This document shows, one piece after another, positions 19,893-28,983 of a DNA stretch of 64,000 bases; position 1 is the first letter of the stretch; every line of letters starts with the position of its first letter. The notes beneath the pieces are model-generated. The model was given only the letters and a program-made list of their open reading frames with translations, had not been told where the DNA came from and searched no databases. The DNA comes from Paenibacillus larvae subsp. larvae (GTDB lineage Bacteria; Bacillota; Bacilli; Paenibacillales; NBRC-103111): assembly GCF_002003265.1 (NCBI RefSeq), contig NZ_CP019687.1, positions 682,001 to 746,000 of the forward strand. The letters run 5' to 3'. The position numbers were made by a program, and so were the translations under genes.

Positions 19893-20900
19893 ATGTCTGA
19901 ACTGGGCCAATTTCTTCGCAATGCCAGATTGGAAAAGAAGCTTTCCCTGGAAGAACTTCAGGAGATGACGAAAATTCGTGTGCGCTATCTGGAAGCGATC
20001 GAAGAAGGAGATTACAAAGTACTGCCCGGCAGTTTCTATGTAAGAGCGTTTATAAAAAGTTATGCTGAAGCCATGGGCCTTGATCCTAATGAAGTATTAG
20101 ATATGTATCAAAAGGTGAATCCCGTTCCCGAGGAACCGGAACACGCACCTGAACCGCTCCGGCCAAGAAGCCGATCTGGAGGTGGGCCGAGATCTTCAGA
20201 CCAGACCAGCAAATGGGCTTCCACTGTCATGGTGGTTTGCTTCGTAGCTCTTATCGTGGGAATCGTGTACTTTTTTGCTTACCAGGGAAGCAGCGGCTCA
20301 ACAGGCGGAAATACGCCGGAAGCATCTCCAAACCGCTTAACGGAGAAGCAATCCGAATCCCCTAGCCCAAGCTCAAGTCCGGAAGCCTCTGCCACGCCTC
20401 AGCCAACACCAACCCCTACACCTACACCGGAGGCATCTTTAAAACAGACGGAAACGACAAAAAGCTTGGATACGTACACAGTTTCTGGAACGAACAAACT
20501 GGAGATCGAACTGAAAGCTAAGGATAAAGTTTGGTATCAGATAGATCAACTTCTTGATACAAAAGGGACCAAGAAGAAACTGATCAAAACTGAAACCTTA
20601 GGTCAGGGGCTTTCGGCTTCATATACAGTAGAAGGAGGGGTTTTCATCAATGTAGGGAAGCAAAACTCCATTGAAGTAACCGTGAACGGGCAAAAAATCG
20701 ATCTGGGTAATGCCAGCAATCCCAAAAAAGTGAAATTTCTGCTTGAATCGGATAGCGGCTTATCCACAGATTCAACCGGAACGGATAGTAGCTCGAACTC
20801 GGATACAACCAATAGCTCTGCAAACAAAACCAATTCATCGGGTTCTAAAAACAGTTCTTCGAACTCAAATTCTACCAGCGGAACCAAATCTGGCCGCTAA
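19893..20900 (+). CDS. rodZ: RodZ-like cytoskeletal/HTH membrane protein (YmfM)
   Basis: 335 aa. The N-terminal helix-turn-helix_25 domain ([19 protein letters not shown] ... [10 protein letters not shown]) covers residues 1-70. One membrane helix lies at about 108-128 ([19 protein letters not shown]). A Pro/Thr/Ser-rich stalk follows ([10 protein letters not shown]), then a DUF4115 extracytoplasmic beta domain, and a long Ser/Asn/Thr tail. RodZ connects MreB to the wall-elongation machinery. Good GGAGGTGATG site. The Bacillus order ymfM-pgsA is broken here by yajQ and rimO. Confidence 0.85.
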   Translation: MSELGQFLRNARLEKKLSLEELQEMTKIRVRYLEAIEEGDYKVLPGSFYVRAFIKSYAEAMGLDPNEVLDMYQKVNPVPEEPEHAPEPLRPRSRSGGGPRSSDQTSKWASTVMVVCFVALIVGIVYFFAYQGSSGSTGGNTPEASPNRLTEKQSESPSPSSSPEASATPQPTPTPTPTPEASLKQTETTKSLDTYTVSGTNKLEIELKAKDKVWYQIDQLLDTKGTKKKLIKTETLGQGLSASYTVEGGVFINVGKQNSIEVTVNGQKIDLGNASNPKKVKFLLESDSGLSTDSTGTDSSSNSDTTNSSANKTNSSGSKNSSSNSNSTSGTKSGR

Positions 20901-20928
20901 AGGTTCTGATGGGAAAGGACGTGTTGGT

Positions 20929-21408
20929 ATGAGCAGCGAAAATTCATTTGATATTGTTTCAAAACTGGATATGCAAGAACTTAACAATGCGGTCCAGCAA
21001 GCTTTAAGGGAGATTGATAACCGGTTCGACTTCAAAAATAGCAAAAGTGACATCAAACTAGAAAAAGAGGGCCTTATTGTTACGTCTGATGATGAATTTA
21101 AACTTCAAAATGTACTGGATATCCTGATTACCAAAATGGCAAAACGCGGAATATCCTTGAAACATTTGAATTACGGGAAAGTGGAGCCGGCGGCAGCTGC
21201 AACGGTACGCCAAAAAATTTCCCTGCTGCAGGGCATTGACCAGGAAAATGCCAAAAAAATCAATATCCTGATCCGTGATTCCAAACTGAAAGTCAAAAGC
21301 CAAATTCAAGGTGACCAAATCCGGGTAAGCGGCAAAAGCCGGGATGATCTGCAACGGGTTATCCAGCTTTTGAAACAGGCGGATCTGCCATTGGATTACA
21401 ATTTATAA
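20929..21408 (+). CDS. YajQ family nucleotide-binding protein
   Basis: 159-aa YajQ/UPF0234 protein: starts with [20 protein letters not shown] and has two ferredoxin-like repeats ([24 protein letters not shown]). Members bind nucleotides, and c-di-GMP binding is reported for some. ATG 20929 fits the family length; the frame is open upstream only because it overlaps the end of rodZ. Confidence 0.9.
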   Translation: MSSENSFDIVSKLDMQELNNAVQQALREIDNRFDFKNSKSDIKLEKEGLIVTSDDEFKLQNVLDILITKMAKRGISLKHLNYGKVEPAAAATVRQKISLLQGIDQENAKKINILIRDSKLKVKSQIQGDQIRVSGKSRDDLQRVIQLLKQADLPLDYNL

Positions 21409-21450
21409 ATATGCGTTGAACCGTTTTACATCGTGGTATCCGATCATAAG

Positions 21451-21487
21451 CCCAGAACGTGAGATTCCTTCTCCGTTCTGGGTTTCT
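21451..21487 (+). terminator. Intrinsic terminator after yajQ homologue
   Basis: Perfect 9-bp stem CCCAGAACG (21451-21459) / CGTTCTGGG (21474-21482), an inner GAG/CTC extension and a short T run. Confidence 0.8.
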
Positions 21488-21493
21488 GCTGTT

Positions 21494-21523
21494 TTGACAC
21501 TGTTCATCCGCTTGTATTATACT
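21494..21523 (+). promoter_or_regulatory. SigA promoter of rimO-pgsA
   Basis: Consensus TTGACA (21494-21499), an 18-base spacer, and TATACT (21518-21523), just after the preceding terminator and 39 bases before rimO. Confidence 0.7.
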
Positions 21524-21561
21524 TGTATGGAATGGCTAGGAGGGAAATTGGAGGTTTCAAC

Positions 21562-22890
21562 ATGTCAGAGAAAGTGAAAGTCGTCACCCTTGGCTGTGAA
21601 AAGAACCTGGTCGACTCCGAAATTATGGGTGGTCTCATTAACGAGCGGGGTTTTTCGCTTGTAGATCAAGCGGAAGAGGCTACTGTGATTATCGTGAATA
21701 CGTGCGGGTTTATTGATGCAGCTAAAGAAGAATCCATCAATACGATTCTGGATATGGCGGAATTGAAACAAACCGCACATCTCAAGGCTCTGATCGTATC
21801 GGGCTGCTTGACTCAAAGATATAAAGAAGAGTTAATGAAAGAACTTCCTGAGATTGACGGAATTGTAGGCACAGGAGATTTCCATAAAATCAATGATATC
21901 ATTGACCAGGCGCTGAATGGAAAAAAACCGATTCTGGTTGGAAATCCTGTATTTAATTACGAGGCAGCGCTGCCAAGACGGATCACCACCCCTAGATATA
22001 CCGCTTATGTCAAGATTGCGGAGGGGTGTGATAACAACTGTACATTCTGCAGCATTCCAATTATGCGGGGGAAGTTCCGCAGCAGATCCATGGAATCGAT
22101 CCTGGCAGAAGTTCGTCAGCTTTCCGAACAGGGGGTAAAAGAGATCAGCCTCATTGCCCAGGACTCAACCAATTACGGAATCGATCTTTATGACTCTTAT
22201 GTGCTTCCTGAACTTCTGAATAAGGTTAGCGCGATTGAGGGAATTGAATGGGTAAGGCTTCATTATGCCTATCCAGGTTTTTTTACAGATGAATTGATTG
22301 AAACAATCGCAACCAACCCAAAGATCTGTAAATATATCGATCTTCCGCTTCAGCATAGTGAAGATTCGGTGCTCAAGAGGATGAGAAGACCCGGAAGACA
22401 AAAAGATGCAAGGGAATTGATCCGAAAAATTCGCTCCCGCATTCCGGATGCCGCCCTGCGTACTTCCATTATCGTCGGATTTCCCGGTGAAACAGAGGAA
22501 GATTTCCAGAGTCTGGTTGATTTTGTGAAAGAAATAAACTTTGACCGTTTAGGTGTGTTTACTTATTCTAGGGAGCAGGATACCCCAGCTTCCAGATTGC
22601 CTGATCAAATACCTGATGATGTTAAGGAATATCGAGCTAATGTGCTGATGGAAGTCCAGCGTCAAATTTCCCATGAGCGCAACGGAAAGAGAATCGGTAT
22701 GGAAATTCCTGTACTGATTGAACGATATGACGGCCGTAATGATGTCTTCATCGGACGCTCCCAGTTTGATGCTCCGGAGATTGACGGAGAAGTATTCGTT
22801 TCCGCCAAACGTCTGGAGATTGGAAGGATTGCCCGTGTCCGGATCACTCACTCATTTGAGTTTGATCTTTCCGGGGAGGTTGTTTCATGA
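21562..22890 (+). CDS. rimO: Ribosomal protein uS12 methylthiotransferase RimO
   Basis: 442-aa radical-SAM methylthiotransferase acting on Asp of ribosomal protein S12. N-terminal UPF0004 cysteines are TLGCEKN, NTCGF and SGCL; the radical-SAM cluster is CDNNCTFC; the C terminus is a TRAM domain. Homologous start at ATG 21562 with GGAGG. MiaB, encoded further right, is its paralogue; TLGCEKNLVDSE and GCDNNCTFCSIP are RimO-type signatures. The end overlaps pgsA by four bases. Confidence 0.92.
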   Translation: MSEKVKVVTLGCEKNLVDSEIMGGLINERGFSLVDQAEEATVIIVNTCGFIDAAKEESINTILDMAELKQTAHLKALIVSGCLTQRYKEELMKELPEIDGIVGTGDFHKINDIIDQALNGKKPILVGNPVFNYEAALPRRITTPRYTAYVKIAEGCDNNCTFCSIPIMRGKFRSRSMESILAEVRQLSEQGVKEISLIAQDSTNYGIDLYDSYVLPELLNKVSAIEGIEWVRLHYAYPGFFTDELIETIATNPKICKYIDLPLQHSEDSVLKRMRRPGRQKDARELIRKIRSRIPDAALRTSIIVGFPGETEEDFQSLVDFVKEINFDRLGVFTYSREQDTPASRLPDQIPDDVKEYRANVLMEVQRQISHERNGKRIGMEIPVLIERYDGRNDVFIGRSQFDAPEIDGEVFVSAKRLEIGRIARVRITHSFEFDLSGEVVS

Positions 22891-23465
22891 ACCTAGCGAA
22901 CCGCATCACACTGGCGAGAATCTTCCTTGTGCCGATTATCATGTTCTTTCTTCTCGTCAAGATGCCCGTTCCCTATCTGCAATTAGGAGAGTTCTCGATA
23001 TCCTACAGTCAGATTACGGCGGCAATTATTTTTATTATTGCGGCCAGCACGGATAGTTTGGACGGATACATAGCCAGAAAGAGCAAAACGGTAACGAATA
23101 TCGGTAAATTATTGGACCCTTTGGCGGATAAGCTGCTGGTTACGTCAGTCTTTGTGTCTCTGGTTGAAATGGGCAAGATGGATGCATGGATAGCCATTGT
23201 TATGATTGGCCGTGAGTTTGCCGTTACGGGTTTGCGCCAGATTGCACTCCTTGACGGAGCTGTTATAGCGGCGAGCAAATGGGGGAAAATCAAGACAGCA
23301 GCCCAGATCAATGCGATTATTTTCCTGTTGCTGAATAATTTTCCGTTTACATTTATCCACATCCCATTTGACGTAATTGCAAGCTGGGCAGCCGCTTTAA
23401 TTACCATTTATTCAGGTATCGATTACTTTGTTAAAAACAAACAGCTGCTTAACTTTACGGATTAA
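22887..23465 (+). CDS. pgsA: Phosphatidylglycerophosphate synthase
   Basis: 192-aa integral-membrane CDP-alcohol phosphotransferase that joins CDP-diacylglycerol and glycerol-3-phosphate, the first step to phosphatidylglycerol. The D(x)2DG(x)2AR...G(x)3D(x)3D motif is complete (DSLDGYIAR ... GKLLDPLADK). Several hydrophobic helices are visible. ATGA overlap with rimO. Confidence 0.95.
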   Translation: MNLANRITLARIFLVPIIMFFLLVKMPVPYLQLGEFSISYSQITAAIIFIIAASTDSLDGYIARKSKTVTNIGKLLDPLADKLLVTSVFVSLVEMGKMDAWIAIVMIGREFAVTGLRQIALLDGAVIAASKWGKIKTAAQINAIIFLLLNNFPFTFIHIPFDVIASWAAALITIYSGIDYFVKNKQLLNFTD

Positions 23466-23594
23466 ACATAGATTAGGTTTCCTGCTCTTGGTATTGAAAA
23501 AGCATGCGGAAAGCCTTACTTGAGAATCCATTTCATATAGGAAACGCTCACCCTTCCAGCGGCGAGCCATTTCCTTTTTTGGGAGGAATATGAT

Positions 23595-24851
23595 TTGAAA
23601 GCAGAAATCATTGCAATCGGTACGGAACTTTTACTTGGGCAAATTGTTAACACGAATGCCCAGTATCTGGCTCATGAATGTGCTTCGATGGGGATCCATG
23701 TGTATTTCCAGACCGTAGTTGGGGATAATAGGCAAAGGTTGCTCAATGTATTCAAGCAGGCGGCTGGACGTGCGGATCTTATCATTTGCACTGGCGGACT
23801 TGGGCCGACCCAGGATGATCTTACGAAAGAAGTACTGGGTGAAATGCTGGGACGTAAGATTTTTCTGCATGAACCCTCTCTCCAAAAGATCGCCCGGCAG
23901 TTTAAAGACCGGGGCATCCATATGGTAGAGAGCAACAAAAGGCAGGCCCTTACGCTTGAAGGAGCACGAAACCTTGAGAATAAAACGGGTCTGGCAATCG
24001 GCACGGCCCTGACAGATAAGGATACGCATTATTTACTCCTTCCCGGGCCACCAAGGGAAATGAAGCCCATGTTTGAGCATGAAGCAAAACCGTGGCTGCT
24101 CAGTATTATGGGGGAGAAAAAACCGCTGTTTTCCAGGATGCTTAAGTTTGCCGGAATCGGTGAATCTGCATTGGAAGACCGGCTTATTGAGCTTATCCAA
24201 ACCCAGTCTGATCCCACCATTGCTCCTTATGCAAAAGAAGGAGAAGTTACAATTCGTGTAACTACCTCCGCCTCTAGTAAAGAAGAAACGGACCGGATCA
24301 TGCAGCCAACCATTGACGAAATCAGCCGGCGCCTGAATGAACATATGTATGCGGCGACTGGTTCGGATATAACCGTTGAGGAAGCGGTTATTAATTTGCT
24401 TAGGGACAAGGAAATGACCCTGGCAACAGCGGAAAGCTGTACTGGAGGGATGCTGGGCGATATGATAACAGCCAATGCGGGAAGCGGAGATGTATACGTT
24501 GGAGGCATTGTCAGTTACTCCAATGAAATGAAACAAGCGCTGCTTGGCATTGATCCCCGGCTTCTTGAGGGAAGCAATGCTCCAGGTGCCGTCAGTTCGG
24601 ACACAGCTCGTTCCATGGCTGAAAACATGAGAAATTTATCGGGAGCGGATGTAGCCGTATCCACGACCGGAGTAGCAGGGCCAGCCGAGCAGGAAGGAAA
24701 ACCTGTCGGGCTTGTTTATGTAGGCATTGCTTTTAAAGAAGCACCGACGGAAGTTGTCAAGCTTCAGCTCAGCGGAGGCCGGGAAACAATCAAAATAAGG
24801 ACGGCCAAAAGCGCCTTCTATCATGTATGGAAGCATGTGAAAAGGATGTAG
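23595..24851 (+). CDS. cinA: CinA: competence/damage-inducible protein, NMN deamidase domain
   Basis: 418 aa. The N-terminal molybdopterin-binding/COG1058 domain (IGTELLLGQIVNTNAQYL, TGGLGPTQDDLT) occupies residues 1-170. The C-terminal CinA domain (LATAESCTGGMLGDMIT, VSTTGVAGP) covers about 255-418, a module with nicotinamide-nucleotide amidohydrolase activity in some bacteria. TTG start with GGGAGGA. It is directly upstream of recA as in Bacillus and Streptococcus, but here a terminator and a separate recA promoter lie between. Confidence 0.92.
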   Translation: MKAEIIAIGTELLLGQIVNTNAQYLAHECASMGIHVYFQTVVGDNRQRLLNVFKQAAGRADLIICTGGLGPTQDDLTKEVLGEMLGRKIFLHEPSLQKIARQFKDRGIHMVESNKRQALTLEGARNLENKTGLAIGTALTDKDTHYLLLPGPPREMKPMFEHEAKPWLLSIMGEKKPLFSRMLKFAGIGESALEDRLIELIQTQSDPTIAPYAKEGEVTIRVTTSASSKEETDRIMQPTIDEISRRLNEHMYAATGSDITVEEAVINLLRDKEMTLATAESCTGGMLGDMITANAGSGDVYVGGIVSYSNEMKQALLGIDPRLLEGSNAPGAVSSDTARSMAENMRNLSGADVAVSTTGVAGPAEQEGKPVGLVYVGIAFKEAPTEVVKLQLSGGRETIKIRTAKSAFYHVWKHVKRM

Positions 24852-24907
24852 GTCATGCTTGTACATCTGTATGAAATTATATATAATAAAAGTAAGGTTA
24901 ATGGAAG

Positions 24908-24946
24908 AACCGTAGCAAAGCAAGACCTTTGTTGCGGTTTTTGTTT
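24908..24946 (+). terminator. Terminator between cinA and recA
   Basis: AACCGTAGCAAAG pairs with CTTTGTTGCGGTT (two G-U pairs) and is followed by a T-rich tract. Confidence 0.75.
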
Positions 24947-24957
24947 GACATCAAAAT

Positions 24958-24971
24958 CGAATGTATGTTCG
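24958..24971. promoter_or_regulatory. LexA (DinR) box upstream of recA
   Basis: CGAATGTATGTTCG differs by one base from the Bacillus-type SOS box core CGAAC-N4-GTTCG. It lies about 70 bases before the recA start and just upstream of its -35. Confidence 0.8.
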
Positions 24972-24980
24972 AAAAAATGC

Positions 24981-25009
24981 TTGGCAACAACCTGGAAAAC
25001 AGGTATCAT
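24981..25009 (+). promoter_or_regulatory. recA SigA promoter
   Basis: TTGGCA (24981-24986), 17-base spacer, TATCAT (25004-25009). An alternative -10 TATAAT is at 25015-25020. Confidence 0.6.
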
Positions 25010-25040
25010 ATATCTATAATGAAAAAAGGAAGTGAGTGTT

Positions 25041-26084
25041 TTGTCAGATCGTCGTGCCGCGTTAGAGAACGCTTTGCGCCAAATTGAAAAGCAATTCGGA
25101 AAAGGTTCCATTATGAAATTGGGAGAATCTACCCATAATCAAGTTGAGACGATCCCCAGCGGTTCGCTGGCTTTGGACATTGCTCTTGGAGTTGGAGGAT
25201 TCCCAAGAGGAAGAATTATTGAGATCTACGGGCCCGAATCATCCGGTAAGACGACTGTTGCCCTTCATGCGATTGCAGAAGTACAAAAAACGGGCGGACA
25301 AGCCGCATTTATTGATGCAGAACACGCTCTAGACCCTGTTTATGCTAGTAAACTCGGTGTTAATATAGATGAACTTCTTTTATCCCAGCCGGATACAGGA
25401 GAACAAGCCCTTGAGATTGCGGAAGCCCTGGTGCGAAGCGGTGCGGTTGATATCATAATCATCGACTCGGTAGCTGCACTGGTACCTAAAGCTGAAATTG
25501 AGGGCGACATGGGGGATTCCCATGTAGGGCTGCAGGCCCGATTAATGTCACAGGCGCTGCGCAAGTTGTCTGGTGCGATTAATAAATCCAAGGTAATTGC
25601 TATCTTTATTAATCAGCTTCGTGAAAAAGTCGGTGTTATGTTTGGTAATCCGGAAACTACACCGGGAGGAAGAGCGCTTAAGTTTTACTCATCGGTACGC
25701 TTGGATATCCGACGTGTGGAGAGCATTAAGCAAGGCAATGATATTATTGGTAACCGCACCCGCATTAAAGTTGTAAAGAATAAAGTTGCCCCGCCTTTCA
25801 AGCAAGCGGATGTGGATATTATGTATGGTGAAGGTATCTCCAAGGAAGGAAGTCTTGTAGACATTGCTTCCGAGATGGATATCATTAATAAAAGTGGAGC
25901 CTGGTATTCATACAATAATGACCGGCTTGGCCAGGGCAGAGAGAACGCAAAGCAATTTCTGAAAGAAAATCCGCAAATCTCTCAAGAGATCGAACAAAAA
26001 ATCCGCGAGGCAAGCAATCTAACAACGACCGTTCCCGCCGTGACAGAAGAAGAGAATGAAGATTTGGAGCTTAGTTTTGAATAA
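25041..26084 (+). CDS. recA: Recombinase A
   Basis: 347-aa RecA that forms ATP-dependent filaments on single-stranded DNA for homologous recombination and triggers LexA self-cleavage. Walker [10 protein letters not shown], Walker B region [12 protein letters not shown], loop L2 around [20 protein letters not shown], acidic C-terminal tail. TTG 25041 is chosen because the AAAAGGAAG site fits it and the conserved N terminus [11 protein letters not shown] begins there; a GTG at 25032 would add three residues. Confidence 0.97.
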   Translation: MSDRRAALENALRQIEKQFGKGSIMKLGESTHNQVETIPSGSLALDIALGVGGFPRGRIIEIYGPESSGKTTVALHAIAEVQKTGGQAAFIDAEHALDPVYASKLGVNIDELLLSQPDTGEQALEIAEALVRSGAVDIIIIDSVAALVPKAEIEGDMGDSHVGLQARLMSQALRKLSGAINKSKVIAIFINQLREKVGVMFGNPETTPGGRALKFYSSVRLDIRRVESIKQGNDIIGNRTRIKVVKNKVAPPFKQADVDIMYGEGISKEGSLVDIASEMDIINKSGAWYSYNNDRLGQGRENAKQFLKENPQISQEIEQKIREASNLTTTVPAVTEEENEDLELSFE

Positions 26085-26128
26085 TTTCAACCTGGCAACC
26101 GGGACCCGGTAATTCAGTTAGAAATTCA

Positions 26129-26155
26129 GGGCACCTTTACATGGTAAAGGTGCCC
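26129..26155 (+). terminator. 12-bp hairpin after recA
   Basis: GGGCACCTTTAC, loop ATG, GTAAAGGTGCCC: a perfect 12-bp stem 45 bases after recA. There is no strong T run, so it may act as an attenuator or mRNA stabiliser between recA and recX rather than a full terminator. Confidence 0.6.
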
Positions 26156-26182
26156 TCTATGCAGATAAAGGGTGTGTAACAG

Positions 26183-26839
26183 ATGATGGAAAGGATTCAG
26201 CGGATCACCAAAGTCGAACGGCAAAAAAGAAGTAAGCACCGGTATAACATTTATCTGGATGAAGAATATGCTTTTTCTGTTCATGAAGACATTATGATCA
26301 AGCACAGATTATTGAAAAATGAAGAAGTCGAGACCTCCCGGCTGCAGGAAATAATGTTGGATGAAGAGCGCCAGAGTGCCTATTTAAAGGCGATTAAGCA
26401 AATAGGGATAAGACCCAGGTCTATGCATGAAGTGCGGCAGAAGCTGGGAAGAGACGGTTTTGAAGAGGAAACCGTGAATGATGTAATTCAAAGACTGGTG
26501 ACCGAGGGTTATTTGAATGACTTGGAATTTGCTAAGCTGTTTATAGAGCATCGGACTTTGTATCAAAAGAAGGGAAGGCACTACATCCGGCAGGAGCTAA
26601 CCCAAAAGGGGTTATCTTCCGAACAAATCGGGCGGGCTCTTGAAGAACTGGATAAAGAGTCCGAATTGGAAGGGGCAATGGCCCTGGCCAGAAAACAATG
26701 GCGGACTACCTCAGGGGAAATTCCGGACAAAAAACGTAAGACAATGGCCTATCTGCTGCGTAGAGGCTATCCAAGCTCCATTGTTCACCAAGCGGTGAAC
26801 AGGGTAATGGAGGAAATACAATCAGAAACTGGGGAGTAA
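26183..26839 (+). CDS. recX: Regulatory protein RecX
   Basis: 218-aa RecX made of three-helix repeats (YLKAIKQIGIRPRSMHEVRQ; VIQRLVTEGYLNDLEFAKLF; YIRQELTQKGLSSEQIGRAL). It binds and modulates RecA filaments; its place directly after recA fits. ATG 26183, with another ATG three bases later. Confidence 0.9.
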   Translation: MMERIQRITKVERQKRSKHRYNIYLDEEYAFSVHEDIMIKHRLLKNEEVETSRLQEIMLDEERQSAYLKAIKQIGIRPRSMHEVRQKLGRDGFEEETVNDVIQRLVTEGYLNDLEFAKLFIEHRTLYQKKGRHYIRQELTQKGLSSEQIGRALEELDKESELEGAMALARKQWRTTSGEIPDKKRKTMAYLLRRGYPSSIVHQAVNRVMEEIQSETGE

Positions 26840-26853
26840 CCAGGAGGTATTCT

Positions 26854-26928
26854 ATGACAAAAGAGGAAATAAAAATCATCTATGTAAAGCGTTTCCGCAG
26901 GGATGCGGAGTATGCCGGAATGGCTTGA
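26854..26928 (+). CDS. Possible 24-aa microprotein after recX
   Basis: A perfect AGGAGGT site at 26842-26848 precedes ATG 26854, followed by 24 codons (MTKEEIKIIYVKRFRRDAEY...) and TGA. It is basic and not recognised. It could be a genuine microprotein or the stub of a longer gene cut by a stop. From here to the rny start, about 400 bases hold only the repeat and terminator listed next. Confidence 0.35.
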   Translation: MTKEEIKIIYVKRFRRDAEYAGMA

Positions 26929-27020
26929 CAAGCTTCTTCGACAAAAGATAAAATGTTTATGTATATTTTCATAAAAAATCATACGAATCAATTTCATTAA
27001 ACAACTAGTTAAGCGTTTAA

Positions 27021-27108
27021 TGGAGAAGATGTAGACAAATATGGTTCAGGTTTATCTATATCTTGTACCAGGTTGGACGGAAATCTAAGTTATGAAAATT
27101 GATTCATA
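27021..27108 (+). repeat. Conserved intergenic element, copy 1 (upstream of rny)
   Basis: An 88-base segment closely resembling 37003-37088, with an identical 14-base core ATCTATATCTTGTA and matching blocks GAAGATGT, GGTT, AATCTA, GTTATGAA and TTGATTCA. A stem AGGTTT/AAATCT flanks the core; in the other copy the same stem is AGATT/AATCT, a G-U versus A-U change that keeps pairing. This copy is also bracketed by an imperfect inverted repeat (about 26977-27000 with 27091-27118). It may be a structured RNA or a small mobile repeat; I do not recognise the family. Confidence 0.55.
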
Positions 27109-27136
27109 CGTTTTATGATTTTCTATGATTCCATAT

Positions 27137-27175
27137 AAACAAAAGAAACAACCGCCAATGTTTGCTTTTGTTTTT
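27137..27175. terminator. Bidirectional terminator between recX region and rny
   Basis: AAACAAAAG (27137-27145) / CTTTTGTTT (27165-27173) with an inner AAACA/TGTTT stem, ending in a T run. It follows the conserved element, so any transcript through that element would end here before rny. Confidence 0.7.
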
Positions 27176-27334
27176 GGAGCTCACGCACATACCCCCTTGT
27201 GCGAAACCCATGAATTGTTTGTCGGGTATTCGTGATAAACAGTCTTGACAGATGCACAAATGAAACATCGGATTAAAAAAACCGAAGGAATCCCAAGCTC
27301 ACACCTTGGAGGAACCAACGAGGAGGTGAACATG

Positions 27335-28876
27335 ATGCCCACTTTTGGTTGGGTTGCGATCATTCTCGTTGTTGGCGTTCTATGCTTAGGGATTGGTTAT
27401 TTTATCCGCAAGTCCCTTGCAGAAGCGAAAATTTCTAGTGCCGAATTTGCTGCTCAGCAGATTATGGAGTCAGCTAAGAAAGAAGCCGAAGCACTCAAGA
27501 AAGAGACGGTTCTGGAAGCAAAAGATGAAGTGCATAAGCTCCGGACCGAAGCTGAAAAAGACATTCGTGAACGTCGAAATGAAACTCAACGACTAGAAAG
27601 ACGATTGTTGCAAAAAGAGGAGTCGCTGGATAAAAAATTAGAATCTCTCGAACGTAAAGAAGAGCTGGTAGCCAACAAAGAGAAGCGAATCGAAGAGACA
27701 CAAACGCAAATTGATGAACTATACAAAAGTCAGGTTACAGAATTAGAGCGGATTTCGGGATTGACCATGGATGAAGCGAAGCATGTGATTCTGACGAATG
27801 TAGAACAAGAGGTTCGTCATGAAGCAGCGCAGATGATTAAAGAGATCGAAACACAGGCGAAGGCTGAAGGCGACAAGCGTGCAAGAGAAGTGATTTCTCT
27901 CGCTATTCAAAGATGTGCAGCAGATCACGTGGCAGAAACGACTGTTTCGGTAGTGACACTGCCCAATGAAGAGATGAAAGGTCGTATCATTGGTCGTGAA
28001 GGTCGGAACATTCGTGCTTTGGAAACATTAACAGGCATCGACCTAATTATTGATGATACACCCGAAGCTGTTATTCTATCCGGGTTTGATCCTATCCGAA
28101 GAGAAATTGCCCGGACTGCCTTGGAGAGACTTGTTGCAGATGGACGAATCCATCCAGCTCGTATTGAAGAAATGGTAGAGAAATCCCGCAAGGAAGTCGA
28201 TGAACGAATTCGTGAGTATGGTGAACAAGCTACATTCGAAGTAGGCGTTCACGGTTTACATCCGGATCTCATCAAGATTTTGGGCCGCCTGAAATTCAGA
28301 ACCAGTTATGGCCAGAATGTCCTGAAACATTCCATGGAAGTGGCTTATTTGACAGGATTAATGGCTGCTGAGCTGGGTGAAGATATCACGCTGGCAAAAC
28401 GTGCCGGATTACTCCAAGATATCGGAAAAGCATTGGATCATGAAGTCGAAGGATCCCATGTAGAGATTGGCGTTGAAATCGCCAAAAAATATAAGGAACA
28501 TCCTATCGTGGTGAACAGCATTGCCTCTCACCACGGTGATTGTGAAGCAACTTCTGTTATCGCTATGCTGGTTGGTGCGGCAGATGCATTGTCTGCGGCA
28601 AGGCCGGGAGCACGGCGTGAAACACTTGAGACTTATATCAAGCGACTTGAAAAATTAGAGGATATTTCCGAATCGTTTGAGGGTGTTGAAAAGTCATATG
28701 CTATCCAGGCCGGACGCGAGGTCCGCGTAATGGTGCAGCCTGAAAAAATTGACGATACGGAAGCATTCCGGCTCGCCAGGGATATCACGAAGAAAATCGA
28801 GAATGAACTCGATTATCCCGGACATATTAAAGTTACCGTTATTCGTGAAACCAGGGCCGTGGAATATGCTAAATAA
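27335..28876 (+). CDS. rny: Ribonuclease Y, HD-motif histidine replaced by Gln
   Basis: 513-aa membrane-anchored endoribonuclease that starts mRNA decay. A single N-terminal membrane helix ([18 protein letters not shown]), a long coiled coil (about 40-200), KH domain ([16 protein letters not shown]), HD domain and conserved C terminus are all present. Anomaly: the HD signature, LLHDIGKA in the family, reads LLQDIGKA here (CAA codon at about 28414), removing the metal-binding histidine needed for catalysis. Start ATG 27335 or 27332 is set by AGGAGGTG at 27321-27328. In Bacillus, RNase Y works with the RicA/F/T complex, and ricA is also in this window. Confidence 0.93.
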   Translation: MPTFGWVAIILVVGVLCLGIGYFIRKSLAEAKISSAEFAAQQIMESAKKEAEALKKETVLEAKDEVHKLRTEAEKDIRERRNETQRLERRLLQKEESLDKKLESLERKEELVANKEKRIEETQTQIDELYKSQVTELERISGLTMDEAKHVILTNVEQEVRHEAAQMIKEIETQAKAEGDKRAREVISLAIQRCAADHVAETTVSVVTLPNEEMKGRIIGREGRNIRALETLTGIDLIIDDTPEAVILSGFDPIRREIARTALERLVADGRIHPARIEEMVEKSRKEVDERIREYGEQATFEVGVHGLHPDLIKILGRLKFRTSYGQNVLKHSMEVAYLTGLMAAELGEDITLAKRAGLLQDIGKALDHEVEGSHVEIGVEIAKKYKEHPIVVNSIASHHGDCEATSVIAMLVGAADALSAARPGARRETLETYIKRLEKLEDISESFEGVEKSYAIQAGREVRVMVQPEKIDDTEAFRLARDITKKIENELDYPGHIKVTVIRETRAVEYAK

Positions 28877-28891
28877 AACTGGAATACGTGA

Positions 28892-28926
28892 GAAAAGTGG
28901 CCGCAGAAGCGCCACTTTTCCTTTTC
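28892..28926 (+). terminator. Intrinsic terminator after rny
   Basis: GAAAAGTGGC (28892-28901) / GCCACTTTTC (28911-28920) followed by CTTTTC. Confidence 0.75.
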
Positions 28927-28983
28927 TACAAGGTGATTCGGTGCCTATAAATGATGATGAAAACACGACAGGAGTGACTTACA

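Noticed and set aside
26977..27118. Known riboswitch class for the element upstream of rny
   Set aside because: I compared it mentally with c-di-AMP (ydaO), c-di-GMP, T-box, preQ1, THF and fluoride motifs; none of their conserved cores is present.
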